Assembly (NCBI RefSeq): GCF_041435215.1
Contig: NZ_CP108394.1
Coordinates: forward strand, 5,580,001 to 5,644,000
DNA: 64,000 nt
Reading direction: 5' to 3'
DNA from: Streptomyces sp. NBC_01314
GTDB lineage: Bacteria > Actinomycetota > Actinomycetes > Streptomycetales > Streptomycetaceae
The notes below the pieces were generated by a model, which saw only the letters and a list, made by a program, of their open reading frames with translations, searched no databases and was not told the DNA's origin. Position numbers and translations under genes: made by a program. Within the stretch, counting starts at the first letter, position 1; each line of letters begins with the position of its first letter. Of the stretch, positions 1-8,833 are shown piece after piece.

Positions 1-340
1 CTCTCCCCGTTCCCCTGTCCATACGGCGAGGGCAGCGGGCACGCCGAACCACGCCCTGGCCACAGGCCAGGGCGGGTCCGAGTGCTGATCTCCCCCTGAG
101 AGCCACCCGTTTCGGAGGTCAGCCGACCGGGTGGACATGTCAGAACCTACGCGGCGGGAAGAAGACCTATCCAGTCGTTTTTCGGGTGGGCATGATCACG
201 CGAAAGGCAGTGAACCCGGAGAGAAAAAGCCCCGTCCACGTGTGGACGGGGCCTTCCGGACGGGGCCTTCCTGCACTGAGCCGCGGACCTACAGCGTTTC
301 GCCGCGTGCCTATAGCCCTGGAGTCCTTGGGAACGCAGAC
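1..340. other. Left-edge intergenic region
   Basis: No gene is supported here. A perfect 10-bp stem with a 3-base loop lies at 52-74 (CGCCCTGGCC / GGCCAGGGCG), and a 7-bp stem pairs 103-109 with 128-134 (CCACCCG / CGGGTGG). These may be a terminator of a gene left of the window and a structured leader. The terminator of the pirin gene is at 229-252. Confidence 0.4.
229..252 (-). terminator. Rho-independent terminator of pirin gene
   Basis: An 11-bp perfect inverted repeat (GCCCCGTCCAC, GT, GTGGACGGGGC) is flanked on its low-coordinate side by AAAAA (224-228). Read on the minus strand this is a GC hairpin followed by a T run, about 90 bases beyond the pirin stop. Confidence 0.75.
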
Positions 341-1312
341 CTACAGTCCTTCGGCGGTCATCCCGTGAACCGCCGGGATCGTCCCCAGCCGCCCCTTCTG
401 GAAGTCCTCGAACGCCTGCTGCAGCTCGTCGCGGGTGTTCATGACGAACGGGCCGTAGTGGGCCATGGGCTCACGGATCGGCTGTCCGCCGAGGAGCACG
501 ATCTCCAGGTCGGGGGCGTTGGAGTCCTGCTGCTCGTCCGCGCGGAAGGTGATCGAGGAGCCCGCGCCGAAGACAGCCGTCTGGCCGAGCTGGATCGGAC
601 GCCGGTCCGCACCGACGGTGCCGCGTCCACCGAGGACGTACGCGAGGGCGTTGAAGTCCTCGCGCCACGGCAGGGTGATCTCCGCGCCCGGCGCGACGGT
701 CGCGTGGAGCAGGGTGATCGGGGTGTGGGTGATGCCCGGCCCCTCGTGGCCGTCCAGCTCACCGGCGATGACGCGGAGGAGCGCGCCGCCGTCGGGGGTG
801 GTGAGCAGCTGGACCTGGCCGCCGCGGATGTCCTGGTACCTCGGGGCCATCATCTTGTCCCTGGCCGGGAGGTTCACCCACAGCTGGATGCCGTGGAAGA
901 GACCGCCGGACATGACGAGGGACTCCGGCGGCGCCTCGATGTGGAGGAGGCCCGAGCCGGCCGTCATCCACTGGGTGTCGCCGTTGGTGATGGTGCCGCC
1001 GCCGCCCTGGCTGTCCTGGTGGTCGAAGATCCCGTCGATGATGTAGGTGACGGTCTCGAAGCCGCGGTGGGGGTGCCAGGGGGTGCCCTTCGGCTCTCCC
1101 GGCGCGTAGTCCACCTCACCCATCTGGTCCATCATGATGAACGGGTCGAGGTGGCGGTAGTTGATCCCGGCGAACGCGCGGCGGACCGGGAAGCCCTCGC
1201 CCTCGAAACCACTGGGCGCGGTCGTCACGCTGAGCACCGGACGGGCCACCGCGTCGGTCGGCGCGGCGACACGGGGCAGGCTCAGCGGGTTCTCGACGGT
1301 CACTGCAGGCAT
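341..1312 (-). CDS. Pirin family protein
   Basis: A 323-residue bicupin of the pirin family. The four metal ligands of pirins are visible as H80 and H82 in the motif HPHRGFETVTY and H124 with E126 in LLHIEAPPE. Family members bind Fe or another metal; some show quercetin 2,3-dioxygenase activity and others act as redox-linked regulators, so the substrate is not known here. The start is firm: an AAGGAGGT Shine-Dalgarno sequence sits six bases before the ATG. The gene is monocistronic, with its own terminator and an AT-rich upstream region holding a possible operator. Confidence 0.9.
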   Translation of the reverse strand: MPAVTVENPLSLPRVAAPTDAVARPVLSVTTAPSGFEGEGFPVRRAFAGINYRHLDPFIMMDQMGEVDYAPGEPKGTPWHPHRGFETVTYIIDGIFDHQDSQGGGGTITNGDTQWMTAGSGLLHIEAPPESLVMSGGLFHGIQLWVNLPARDKMMAPRYQDIRGGQVQLLTTPDGGALLRVIAGELDGHEGPGITHTPITLLHATVAPGAEITLPWREDFNALAYVLGGRGTVGADRRPIQLGQTAVFGAGSSITFRADEQQDSNAPDLEIVLLGGQPIREPMAHYGPFVMNTRDELQQAFEDFQKGRLGTIPAVHGMTAEGL

Positions 1313-1339
1313 GTCGGTACCTCCTTGTGCGCTCAGTTT

Positions 1340-1355
1340 AGTTGATTATTGAACT
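1340..1355. promoter_or_regulatory. AT-rich inverted repeat upstream of pirin
   Basis: AGTT-N8-AACT (spacer GATTATTG) lies 28 bases upstream of the pirin ATG, in an AT-rich patch that stands out from the surrounding GC-rich sequence. It could be a MarR-type operator or part of the promoter. This is inference from symmetry and position only. Confidence 0.3.
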
Positions 1356-1413
1356 TCCTGCCAGCCCCAACAGCGCACGGACGGCATCCCATTCCCTCCC
1401 CGCGGTGGACGCC

Positions 1414-2331
1414 TCATCCCGCTCCGGGCCACGGAACCAGTGCCACCACTCCCACGGCCATGAAGACCACCCCGGCCACCACAGCCGGACCCTCGACCAG
1501 ACCAGCACTACGAGCAGCCACGTCCCGGCCGACCGCACCGCCGCCCCGCGTCCGACCTTGTTGTTCGCCGGGCCCTAGGGGTCGTAGACGATGTTGTTCT
1601 CCGGGCCCTCGGGGTCGTAGACGATCCCGACCCGCTCGGCGCCCCGGCCCTGCGCGCCACGGCGCTCGCGGCCCCGGCCGCACACGTCGGCGAAGGAGGC
1701 GAAGGAGACGAAGGAGTAGACGTACTTCGTGACGGTGCCGTCCCCGGACCGCTCCTCGTACGACGACTCCAGCTGCCCTTCCACCGTGATCCCCCGGCTG
1801 CGCAGCGCGGCGGCCATCCGCTTCCTCCCCCAGCCGCCCGTCACGGCCCAGACTCCGGCCACGGCCACCACGGGGCCCAGCAGCCACAGGACGAGCGGCG
1901 TCACCCGGTCGGGCGAGCCACAGCACGAGCGGCACCAGCGGACAGGCGGCGAGCAGACCCGCCGCGACCCGGTGCCGGGGGCTCGGCGACCAGCGCCGCA
2001 CCGTCTCCTCGGACACCGGCCCCGCCCCGTCGACGCGCGGCTCCCTGGCGTCCCGCACGGGCAGCACCCGGCTCACGGCCGCCGCGAACTCCCGGACCAT
2101 CGGAGCGCTACGTGCCCGCATGACGTACGTCACAGGGGGCGGCGGCGCGGCCGTCAGCACGACGGTCAGCTCCTGATCCCGAGGACCGCCCACATCCACC
2201 CGTTCGCCCGCCGCCACGGGCATCCGCCCACGCGTCCACCCCTGATCCAGCGACAGCACTCCGGCCCTCAGCCGGGCAACAGAACGCCGCCGGCCACGCA
2301 GGACCAGCGGCGATGTGTCGATCTCGGTCAC
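1414..2331 (-). pseudogene. Frameshifted DUF3592-like membrane protein
   Basis: Read from a GTG at 2331 the product begins VTEIDTSPLVLRGRRR and reaches a first membrane segment (ACPLVPLVLWLARPG). Homologous-looking coding then continues in another frame from about 1904 (TPLVLWLLGPVVAVAGVW, a second membrane segment, then RGITVEGQLESS and GIVYDPEGP, typical of DUF3592). That frame meets a TAG at 1575, while the last membrane segment (PAVVAGVVFMAVGVVALV) is back in the first frame and ends at 1414. At least two frame changes are needed to join one DUF3592 protein. The TAG lies in the second copy, in reading order, of a 33-bp tandem duplication. It could be a true pseudogene, two coupled short genes (GTG at 1904), or sequencing error. 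Confidence 0.55.
1560..1625. repeat. 33-bp tandem duplication inside DUF3592 remnant
   Basis: Positions 1560-1592 and 1593-1625 are 33-bp copies differing at two bases. On the minus strand each encodes IVYDPxGPxNN. One of the two differences turns GAG into the in-frame TAG at 1575. Confidence 0.8.
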
Positions 2332-2395
2332 CGGTGCACAGTAGGGGACCCCACGGACCGGACGAAACGCTTCAGCAAGCCTCCAAGGGGCAGCG

Positions 2396-2461
2396 ACCCC
2401 TAAGGGGCGCGGGGAACTACGCGAGCAACCACACACCACCCGCACCCGCACCCGCGACGAA
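2396..2461 (+). repeat. Possible dispersed Streptomyces intergenic repeat
   Basis: The stretch AAGGGGCGCGGGGAACTACG, followed by CGAGCAACC and CACCCGC triplets, matches by memory a short element scattered through Streptomyces intergenic regions. A related copy lies at 50119-50156 in reverse orientation. The neighbouring 2480-2512 is a low-complexity run of CCGAAC-like units. Confidence 0.45.
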
Positions 2462-2525
2462 CCACATCCCACCGAGCTGAAACCGAACCCGAACCCGAAA
2501 CCCGAACCCTGCTGAACCAGCGGAG

Positions 2526-3008
2526 CTATCCGTACATCCGCCGCATCGCGAACTCCACCATCTGCTCCACGGCCTTCGCGTCGAACACCATCCGGTGCTC
2601 CCCCTCCATGTCGAGGACGAAGCCGTACCCGGTCGGCAGCAGATCGATCACCTCCGCACCGGTGATCACGAAGTACTTGGACTCCTTGCCGGCGTACCGG
2701 CGGAGCTCCTTGAGCGAGGTGAACATGGGGATCACCGGCTGCTGGGTGTTGTGCAGCGCGAGGAACCCGGGGTTGTCGCCGCGCGGGCAGTACACCTTGG
2801 ACGTCGCGAAGACCTGCTGGAAGTCCTCCGCGGCCAGCTGACCGGTGGTGAAGGCGCGGACCGCGTCCGCGAGGGAGGGCGGGGACGGCTCCGGGTACAG
2901 CGGGGCCTGCTGCCCGTAACCGCCCCCCATCTGGCCGCCGGGCATCTGCTGCTGCGGCGGCGGGGCGTACTGCTGCTGGGAACCGGCGCTCTGGTCGTAG
3001 CCGTACAT
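2526..3008 (-). CDS. SseB family protein
   Basis: A 160-residue protein. The first ~45 residues are rich in Gly, Gln and Pro (SQQQYAPPPQQQMPGGQMGG) and likely disordered. Residues ~46-155 match the SseB N-terminal domain seen in many actinobacterial proteins of unknown role (PVIPMFTSLKELRRY and the closing DMEGEHRMVFDAKAVEQM). No signal peptide or membrane segment is present. It is divergent from the acyl-CoA dehydrogenase gene across ~150 bp. No catalytic residues are recognisable, so no activity is assigned. Confidence 0.75.
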   Translation of the reverse strand: MYGYDQSAGSQQQYAPPPQQQMPGGQMGGGYGQQAPLYPEPSPPSLADAVRAFTTGQLAAEDFQQVFATSKVYCPRGDNPGFLALHNTQQPVIPMFTSLKELRRYAGKESKYFVITGAEVIDLLPTGYGFVLDMEGEHRMVFDAKAVEQMVEFAMRRMYG

Positions 3009-3157
3009 GTGGCAAAGCGTAACCAGTCACAGATGGACCGCTCGGGGTTGCTTCTTATTACTGATGGGTAGCATCATCGACATAGAAGCTACTTGTTGGT
3101 ACGTGAACTAGCGCGAGGATCCAGTGCCTCGCCGATCTCTCTTACGGAGCCGTCGCC

Positions 3158-4999
3158 ATGGGGCACTACAAGTCGAATCTCCGCGACATCGAGTTCAACC
3201 TCTTCGAGGTGCTCGGGCGCGACAAGCTGTACGGCACCGGCCCGTTCGCGGAGATGGACACGGACACGGCCAAGAGCATCCTGGAGGAGCTGGCCCGTCT
3301 CGCGGAGAACGAGCTGGCGGAGTCCTTCACGGACGCCGACCGCAACCCTCCGGTCTTCGACCCGGAGACGAACACCGCTCCGGTGCCGGCCTCGTTCAAG
3401 AAGAGCTACAAGGCCTTCATGGACTCCGAGTACTGGCGTCTGGGCCTGCCCGAGGAGATCGGCGGCACCACCTCACCGCGCTCCCTGATCTGGGCGTACG
3501 CGGAGCTGCTGCTCGGCTCGAACCCGGCCGTGTGGATGTACGCCTCCGGCCCGGCCTTCGCCGCCCTCCTCTTCGACGAGGGCAACGACGTCCAGAAGAA
3601 GATCGCCCAGATCGCGGTCGAGAAGACCTGGGGCTCCACCATGGTGCTCACCGAGCCGGACGCCGGCTCGGACGTGGGCGCCGGGCGCACCAGGGCGATC
3701 CAGCAGGAGGACGGCTCCTGGCACATCGAGGGCGTGAAGCGCTTCATCACGTCCGGTGAGCACGACATGGAGGAGAACATCCTCCACTACGTCCTCGCCC
3801 GCCCCGAGGGCCACGGCCCCGGCACCAAGGGCCTCTCCCTCTTCCTCGTCCCGAAGTACCTCTTCGACTTCGAGACCGGCGAGCTGGGCGAGCGCAACGG
3901 CGCCTACGCCACCAACGTCGAGCACAAGATGGGCCTCAAGGCGTCCAACACCTGCGAGATGACCTTCGGCGACCGTCACCCGGCCAAGGGCTGGCTGATC
4001 GGCGACAAGCACGACGGCATCCGCCAGATGTTCCGCATCATCGAGTCCGCCCGCATGATGGTCGGCACGAAGGCGATCTCCACGCTGTCGACGGGCTACC
4101 TGAACGCGCTGGAGTACGCCAAGGAGCGCGTGCAGGGCACCGACCTGGCGAACTTCATGGACAAGACCGCGCCCAAGGTCACCATCACGCACCACCCCGA
4201 TGTCCGCCGCTCGCTGATGACGCAGAAGGCGTACGCGGAGGGCATGCGCTCGCTGGTCCTCTACACGGCCTCCATCCAGGACGAGATCCAGGTCAAGGAG
4301 GCCGCGGGCGAGGACATCTCCGCCCTGGAGGCCATGAACGACCTGCTCCTGCCCATCGTCAAGGGCTACGGCTCCGAGAAGGGCTACGAGCAGCTCGCCC
4401 AGTCGCTGCAGACCTTCGGCGGCTCCGGCTTCCTGCAGGAGTACCCGATCGAGCAGTACATCCGCGACGCCAAGATCGACACTCTGTACGAGGGCACCAC
4501 CGCGATCCAGGGCCAGGACTTCTTCTTCCGGAAGATCGTCCGCAACCAGGGCGCCGCGCTGAACACCCTCGCCGAGGAGATCAAGAAGTTCCTGGCGCTC
4601 GACGAGGGCGGCGAGCAGCTGACCGGCGCCCGCGAGCACCTCGCCAAGGCCGCCGTCGAGCTGGAGGCCATCGTCGGCCTCCTCCTCACCGACCTCGCCG
4701 CCACCGAGCAGGACGTCAAGAACATCTACAAGGTGGGCCTCAACACCAGCCGCCTGCTGCTCGCCTCCGGTGACGTGGTCGTCGGCTACCTGCTCCTCAG
4801 GGGCGCCGTCGTCGCCGCCGAGAAGCTGGAGACCGCCTCGGCGAAGGCTCTGTCTTCCAAGGATGTGGCCTTCTACACCGGCAAGATCGCGGCGGCGAAG
4901 TTCTTCGCGGCCAACGTCCTCCCGGGCGTCACCCTCGCCCGCAAGCTCTCCGAGGGCGTCGAACTGGACCTGATGGAGCTGGACGAGGCGGCGTTCTAG
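3158..4999 (+). CDS. Acyl-CoA dehydrogenase (long, ~600-aa class)
   Basis: A 613-residue FAD-dependent acyl-CoA dehydrogenase, expected to catalyse alpha,beta-dehydrogenation of a fatty acyl-CoA. The flavin/substrate signature [19 protein letters not shown] is at ~residue 162. [20 protein letters not shown] and [13 protein letters not shown] near residue 450 carry the catalytic-Glu region of this class. About 150 residues follow as a helical C-terminal extension, typical of the ~600-residue FadE group rather than the 380-residue short-chain class. The chosen ATG begins [20 protein letters not shown], the usual N-terminus of this group. The gene stands alone between a divergent SseB gene and its own hairpin. 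Confidence 0.9.
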   Translation: MGHYKSNLRDIEFNLFEVLGRDKLYGTGPFAEMDTDTAKSILEELARLAENELAESFTDADRNPPVFDPETNTAPVPASFKKSYKAFMDSEYWRLGLPEEIGGTTSPRSLIWAYAELLLGSNPAVWMYASGPAFAALLFDEGNDVQKKIAQIAVEKTWGSTMVLTEPDAGSDVGAGRTRAIQQEDGSWHIEGVKRFITSGEHDMEENILHYVLARPEGHGPGTKGLSLFLVPKYLFDFETGELGERNGAYATNVEHKMGLKASNTCEMTFGDRHPAKGWLIGDKHDGIRQMFRIIESARMMVGTKAISTLSTGYLNALEYAKERVQGTDLANFMDKTAPKVTITHHPDVRRSLMTQKAYAEGMRSLVLYTASIQDEIQVKEAAGEDISALEAMNDLLLPIVKGYGSEKGYEQLAQSLQTFGGSGFLQEYPIEQYIRDAKIDTLYEGTTAIQGQDFFFRKIVRNQGAALNTLAEEIKKFLALDEGGEQLTGAREHLAKAAVELEAIVGLLLTDLAATEQDVKNIYKVGLNTSRLLLASGDVVVGYLLLRGAVVAAEKLETASAKALSSKDVAFYTGKIAAAKFFAANVLPGVTLARKLSEGVELDLMELDEAAF

Positions 5000-5040
5000 A
5001 CAGCCCCTCCTCCGGCCACATCCCAGCCGCACCCGGTCGT

Positions 5041-5075
5041 GGCGTCGGACGGACCCTGCCCGTCCGTCCGACGCC
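5041..5075 (+). terminator. Terminator hairpin after acyl-CoA dehydrogenase
   Basis: A 14-bp perfect stem, GGCGTCGGACGGAC (5041-5054) with GTCCGTCCGACGCC (5062-5075), starts 42 bases after the stop codon. There is no T run, which is common in high-GC actinobacteria. Confidence 0.6.
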
Positions 5076-5152
5076 CCTTCCCCCGCACGCTCACCACGAG
5101 GGCCCGCTCCCATCCCCGGGAACGGGCTCTCGTACGTCGTTAAGGTGAACCC

Positions 5153-6451
5153 ATGCGCACACCCCCACGCTTCGACCGCGGCCACACCGACGACCTCATG
5201 ACCTTCTTGACGAGCAGCCCCACCCCGTATCACGCGGTGGCGAGCGCCGCGGAACGGCTGGAGAAGGCAGGCTTCCGGCAGGTCTCGGAGACCGACGCGT
5301 GGGACGGTTCGCTGGGCGGCAGGTACGTGCTGCGCGGCGGCGCGATCGTCGCCTGGTACGTGCCGGAGGGCGCCACCCCCCACACCCCCTTCCGCATCGT
5401 CGGCGCGCACACCGACTCCCCCAATCTGCGGGTCAAGCCCCGCCCCGACAGCGGCGCGCACGGCTGGCGCCAGATCGCCGTGGAGATCTACGGCGGCCCG
5501 CTGCTCAACTCCTGGCTCGACCGCGACCTCGGCATCGCCGGCCGGCTCTCCCTGCGCGACGGCACCAGCCGCCTCGTCAATGTCGACAGACCGCTCCTCC
5601 GCGTCCCCCAACTCGCCATCCACCTCGACCGTACGGTCACCTCCGAGGGCCTCAAGCTCGACAAGCAGCGTCACCTCCAGCCCGTCTGGGGCCTCGGCGA
5701 CGACGTCCGCGACGGCGACCTGATCGCCTTCCTGGAGGAGGAGTCGGGCGTCCCCGCGGGCGAGGTCACCGGCTGGGACCTGATGACCCACTCCGTCGAG
5801 CTCCCCGCGTACCTGGGTCGCGACAACGACCTGCTCGCCGGTCCCCGCATGGACAACCTCCTCTCCGTGCACGCCGGTACGGCCGCGCTCGCCGCGGTCG
5901 CCGGCTCCGGTGACGCACTTCCGTACATCCCCGTCCTCGCCGCCTTCGACCACGAGGAGAACGGCTCCCAGTCCGACACCGGCGCCGACGGCCCGCTGCT
6001 GGGCGGGGTACTGGAGCGCTCGGTCTTCGCCCGCGGCGGCTCCTACGAGGACCGGGCGCGGGCCTTCGCCGGCACGGTCTGTCTCTCCTCCGACACCGGG
6101 CACGCCGTCCATCCCAACTACGCGGAGCGCCACGACCCGACGCACCACCCGCGCGCGGACGCCGGCCCGCTCCTCAAGGTCAACGTCAACAACCGCTACG
6201 CCACGGACGGTTCGGGCCGTGCCGTCTTCGCCGCCGCCTGCGACAAGGCGGGCGTGCCCTTCCAGACGTTCGTCTCCAACAACTCCATGCCCTGCGGCAC
6301 CACCATCGGCCCCATCACCGCCGCCCGCCACGGCATCCGTACCGTCGACATCGGCGTCGCCATCCTCTCGATGCACAGCGTCCGTGAACTGTGCGGCGCG
6401 AAGGACCCCTACCTCCTGGCGAACGCTCTGGTGGCCTTCCTGGAGGGCTGA
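5153..6451 (+). CDS. apeB: M18 family aminopeptidase
   Basis: A 432-residue cytosolic zinc aminopeptidase of the M18 (aspartyl aminopeptidase-like) family, releasing N-terminal residues from peptides. Metal-binding motifs appear in the expected order: GAHTDSPNLRVKP (~residue 85), FDHEENGSQSDTGADGPLL (~residue 264), and the C-terminal SMPCGTTIGPITAARHGIRT and ILSMHSVRELCG, which hold the last His ligand. Full family length and an uninterrupted frame indicate an intact enzyme. It is preceded by the 5041-5075 hairpin, so probably has its own promoter. The symbol follows the usual bacterial name for this family; substrate specificity is inferred. Confidence 0.9.
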   Translation: MRTPPRFDRGHTDDLMTFLTSSPTPYHAVASAAERLEKAGFRQVSETDAWDGSLGGRYVLRGGAIVAWYVPEGATPHTPFRIVGAHTDSPNLRVKPRPDSGAHGWRQIAVEIYGGPLLNSWLDRDLGIAGRLSLRDGTSRLVNVDRPLLRVPQLAIHLDRTVTSEGLKLDKQRHLQPVWGLGDDVRDGDLIAFLEEESGVPAGEVTGWDLMTHSVELPAYLGRDNDLLAGPRMDNLLSVHAGTAALAAVAGSGDALPYIPVLAAFDHEENGSQSDTGADGPLLGGVLERSVFARGGSYEDRARAFAGTVCLSSDTGHAVHPNYAERHDPTHHPRADAGPLLKVNVNNRYATDGSGRAVFAAACDKAGVPFQTFVSNNSMPCGTTIGPITAARHGIRTVDIGVAILSMHSVRELCGAKDPYLLANALVAFLEG

Positions 6452-6572
6452 CCCCGGGCCCGGCTCTCAACTGCTGTTACTGACCGGCCTGTCCGGGTAC
6501 CCGGTGTCGACCGGTAGGACCGAACGACCGGAACCACCGGCCGACCCAACCGGACACTGGGAGGGAACACTC

Positions 6573-6809
6573 ATGGGCCTGGGCGGGTGCATCATTCTGA
6601 TCGCCGTGGGAGCCATCCTCACGTTCGCCACCGACTGGGACATGCAGGGGGTCAACCTCGACCTGGTCGGTGTCATCTTCATGATCGTCGGACTGATCGG
6701 TGTCGCCACGTTCAGCAGCATCGCCAGGCGGAGGCGGGTGGTGGTACCGCCCTCGACTCCCGTCATCGACGAGGACCGGCAACCGCGGGGCGGGTACCAG
6801 GGGTACTAG
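6573..6809 (+). CDS. DUF6458-like small membrane protein
   Basis: A 78-residue protein with two predicted membrane helices (CIILIAVGAILTFATDW and VGVIFMIVGLIGVATFSSIA) separated by a short loop, and a polar Arg-rich then Pro-rich cytoplasmic tail. A GGGAGG Shine-Dalgarno sequence lies 8 bases before the ATG. This pattern matches small actinobacterial DUF6458 proteins of unknown function. Its stop codon overlaps the end of the convergent cupin gene. Confidence 0.75.
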   Translation: MGLGGCIILIAVGAILTFATDWDMQGVNLDLVGVIFMIVGLIGVATFSSIARRRRVVVPPSTPVIDEDRQPRGGYQGY

Positions 6810-7264
6810 GACACGGTCTCCGGCGGACCGACCCTCGCGGGTCGGCTCAGCGCATGGCCTGTCGTCACGTCCACATGGTCCGGGACCTCGTCGTGCCGGT
6901 CGCCGACACTGAGGGTGCCGGAGGGCTCGATGACGAGGATCGCGGCGCGGGCCGGGGCGTACGGCCTGTGCTCGATTCCTCGCGGGACGGTGAAGACCGA
7001 GCCCTGGGGCAGGACGACCGTGCGCTCACCCGCGGGTTCGCGCAGGCCGATGTGCAGTTCGCCCTCCACGACCAGGAAGAACTCGTCGGTGTTCTCGTGG
7101 ACGTGCCAGAGATGCTCGCCCTCGACCTTGGCGATGCGGACGTCGTAGTCGTTGACGGTGGTGACGATGCGGGGGCTCCAGAGGGCGTCGAAGGACGCGA
7201 GGGCCCGGGTCAGGGAGATCGGTTCCGTGATTCCTGCGGCTTCCGCGGCCGGTGTGGTTTCCAT
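6806..7264 (-). CDS. Cupin domain protein
   Basis: A 152-residue single-cupin protein. Cupin motif 1 is seen in HLWHVHENTDEFFLVVEGEL (~residues 52-71) with two His and a Glu as metal ligands; motif 2 is VLPQGSVFTVPRGIEHRPYA with the final His. This fold binds a divalent metal and can be enzymatic or ligand-sensing; the substrate is unknown. It is divergent from a GlxA-type regulator with only 52 bp between starts, which suggests that regulator controls it. Confidence 0.85.
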   Translation of the reverse strand: METTPAAEAAGITEPISLTRALASFDALWSPRIVTTVNDYDVRIAKVEGEHLWHVHENTDEFFLVVEGELHIGLREPAGERTVVLPQGSVFTVPRGIEHRPYAPARAAILVIEPSGTLSVGDRHDEVPDHVDVTTGHALSRPARVGPPETVS

Positions 7265-7288
7265 GCGGCCATCGTGCGGGGTTCCGAC

Positions 7289-7305
7289 AGCACGGTACGA
7301 GTGCT
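7289..7305. promoter_or_regulatory. Inverted repeat between cupin and GlxA-type regulator
   Basis: AGCAC-N7-GTGCT is centred in the 52-bp divergent gap. Its place between the two starts makes it a candidate operator for the AraC-type protein. Support is symmetry and position only. Confidence 0.35.
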
Positions 7306-7316
7306 AGGAATCGCAC

Positions 7317-8336
7317 ATGTCGCAAGGATTCTCGCAACAGCGGAGACCGAACCCGCCGGTTCCGCATCGGGTCGCGGTGGTCGTGGACGAGTCCACGAAC
7401 CCGTTCGAGGTCGGTGTGGCGACCGAGCTGTTCGGGCTGCCGCGGCCCGAACTGGGGCTGCCGGGGCCGCTGTACGAGGTGACGCTGTGCACCCCCGGGC
7501 CCGAGGTCCGGATGAACCACGGGTTCTTCACCATGACCGGGGTGGCGGGGCTCGACGCCGTCGACGACGCGGACACCCTCGTCGTACCGGGCCGGCCGGA
7601 CAACGTCGTGCCGCGCGGTGCCGCCGTGCTCGACGCCATCCGGCGCACCCACGCGCGCGGGGCGCGGATCGTGAGCTTCTGCACCGGCACCTTCGCGCTG
7701 GCCGAGGCCGGAGTGCTCGACGGGCGCCGGGCCACCACCCACTGGCGCTGGGCAGAGGCGTTCCAGGAGCTGCATCCGAAGGTCCGGCTCGAACCGGACG
7801 TGCTCTACGTCGACGAGGGCGACCTGTTGAGCTCCGCCGGCAGCGCGGCCTCGCTCGACCTGGGGCTGCACATCTGGCGCCGGGACCACGGCGCGGAGCT
7901 CGCCAACACGGTGAGCCGTCGGCTGGTGTTCGCCGCCCATCGTGACGGCGGGCAGCGGCAGTTCGTGGAGCGGCCCGTTCCGCACATACCGGACGAGTCC
8001 CTCGGCCCTGTGCTGGCATGGGCGCAGGAGCGGCTCGACGCACCGCTCACCGTCGCGGACCTCGCCGCCCGCGCGGCCGTGTCGCCCGCCACCCTGCACC
8101 GCCGTTTCCGCGCTCAGCTCGGCACGACGCCCCTGGCCTGGCTCATCGGGGAGCGCGTGACCCTGGCCCGGCGGCTCATCGAACGCGGCGAGGAACGTCT
8201 GAACGTGGTCGCCGAGCGCAGCGGCCTCGGGACCGCGGCGAACCTGCGCGCGCGGTTGCGCCAGGAGACCGGACTGAGCCCTTCGGCCTACAGACGACGT
8301 TTCGGAACGGGCCCCGGGGAACGCCTGAAGGTATGA
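7317..8336 (+). CDS. GlxA family transcriptional regulator
   Basis: A 339-residue regulator with an N-terminal DJ-1/PfpI-like domain (residues ~15-190; nucleophile-elbow motif SFCTGTFALAEAG) and a C-terminal AraC-type double helix-turn-helix (residues ~235-330; VADLAARAAVSPATLHRRFR, then GLGTAANLRARLRQETGLSP and AYRRRF). The DJ-1-like part usually serves as a sensor rather than an enzyme in this family. The TGA overlaps the ATG of the next gene (ATGA), so the two are translationally coupled. It likely controls itself and the divergent cupin gene. Confidence 0.9.
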   Translation: MSQGFSQQRRPNPPVPHRVAVVVDESTNPFEVGVATELFGLPRPELGLPGPLYEVTLCTPGPEVRMNHGFFTMTGVAGLDAVDDADTLVVPGRPDNVVPRGAAVLDAIRRTHARGARIVSFCTGTFALAEAGVLDGRRATTHWRWAEAFQELHPKVRLEPDVLYVDEGDLLSSAGSAASLDLGLHIWRRDHGAELANTVSRRLVFAAHRDGGQRQFVERPVPHIPDESLGPVLAWAQERLDAPLTVADLAARAAVSPATLHRRFRAQLGTTPLAWLIGERVTLARRLIERGEERLNVVAERSGLGTAANLRARLRQETGLSPSAYRRRFGTGPGERLKV

Positions 8337-8824
8337 GATTCCTCGTGCGCGACCGGCTCCTCGGCATCGGTGACGACTACTGGATCGAGGACGAACACGG
8401 CAGAAAAGCCTTCCTCGTCGACGGCAAGGCCATGCGGCTGCGGGACACCTTCGAGCTGAAGGACACCCGGGGGCAGGTCCTGATCGACATCCGCCGCAAG
8501 ATGTTCGCCCTGCGCGACACCATGGTCGTCGAACGGAACGGCGAGCCCCTGGCCACCGTCCGCCGCAAACGCCTGTCCCTCCTGCGCAATCACTACCGGG
8601 TCTCTTTGGCGGAGGGCACCGAACTCGACGTCAGCGGCAAGATCCTCGACCGTGAGTTCGTCATCGAGTACGACGGCGAACTCCTGGCGCACATCTCCCG
8701 CCGATGGCTGCGGGTCCGCGAGACCTACGGCCTCGACGTCGTACGCGACGACGCGGACCCGGCGCTGCTGATCGCCGTGACGGTGTGCGTGATCAATCTG
8801 GCGGAGAAGGAGCGGGACGACTGA
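8333..8824 (+). CDS. LURP-one-related family protein
   Basis: A 163-residue protein of the LURP-one-related (DUF567, tubby-like) fold. It shows repeated beta-strand pairs with the family wording YWIEDEHGRKAFLVDGKAM, LRDTFELKDTRGQVLIDIR and KMFALRDTMVVERNG. No catalytic residues are known for the family; the eukaryotic relatives are thought to bind membrane lipids. The ATG overlaps the stop of the GlxA-type regulator, so expression is tied to it. The 3-prime end faces the accessory operon at 8834. Confidence 0.8.
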   Translation: MRFLVRDRLLGIGDDYWIEDEHGRKAFLVDGKAMRLRDTFELKDTRGQVLIDIRRKMFALRDTMVVERNGEPLATVRRKRLSLLRNHYRVSLAEGTELDVSGKILDREFVIEYDGELLAHISRRWLRVRETYGLDVVRDDADPALLIAVTVCVINLAEKERDD

Positions 8825-8833
8825 GACCACTCG

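Noticed and set aside
103..134. Riboswitch at the left edge
   Set aside because: Two stems are present, but they match no riboswitch class I can recognise and no downstream gene on that strand follows.
131..1345. 404-codon plus frame at the left edge
   Set aside because: Antisense of the pirin gene; pirin has all metal ligands and a good ribosome site.
3060..3090. FadR-like operator before the first acyl-CoA dehydrogenase (TTACTGATGGGTAGC)
   Set aside because: The symmetry is poor and I have no firm consensus to compare, so it was not listed.
3473..6376. 967-codon open frame on the minus strand
   Set aside because: It runs antisense through the acyl-CoA dehydrogenase and M18 genes. Its low-complexity Val/Gly/Ala/Arg product reflects high third-position GC, not coding.
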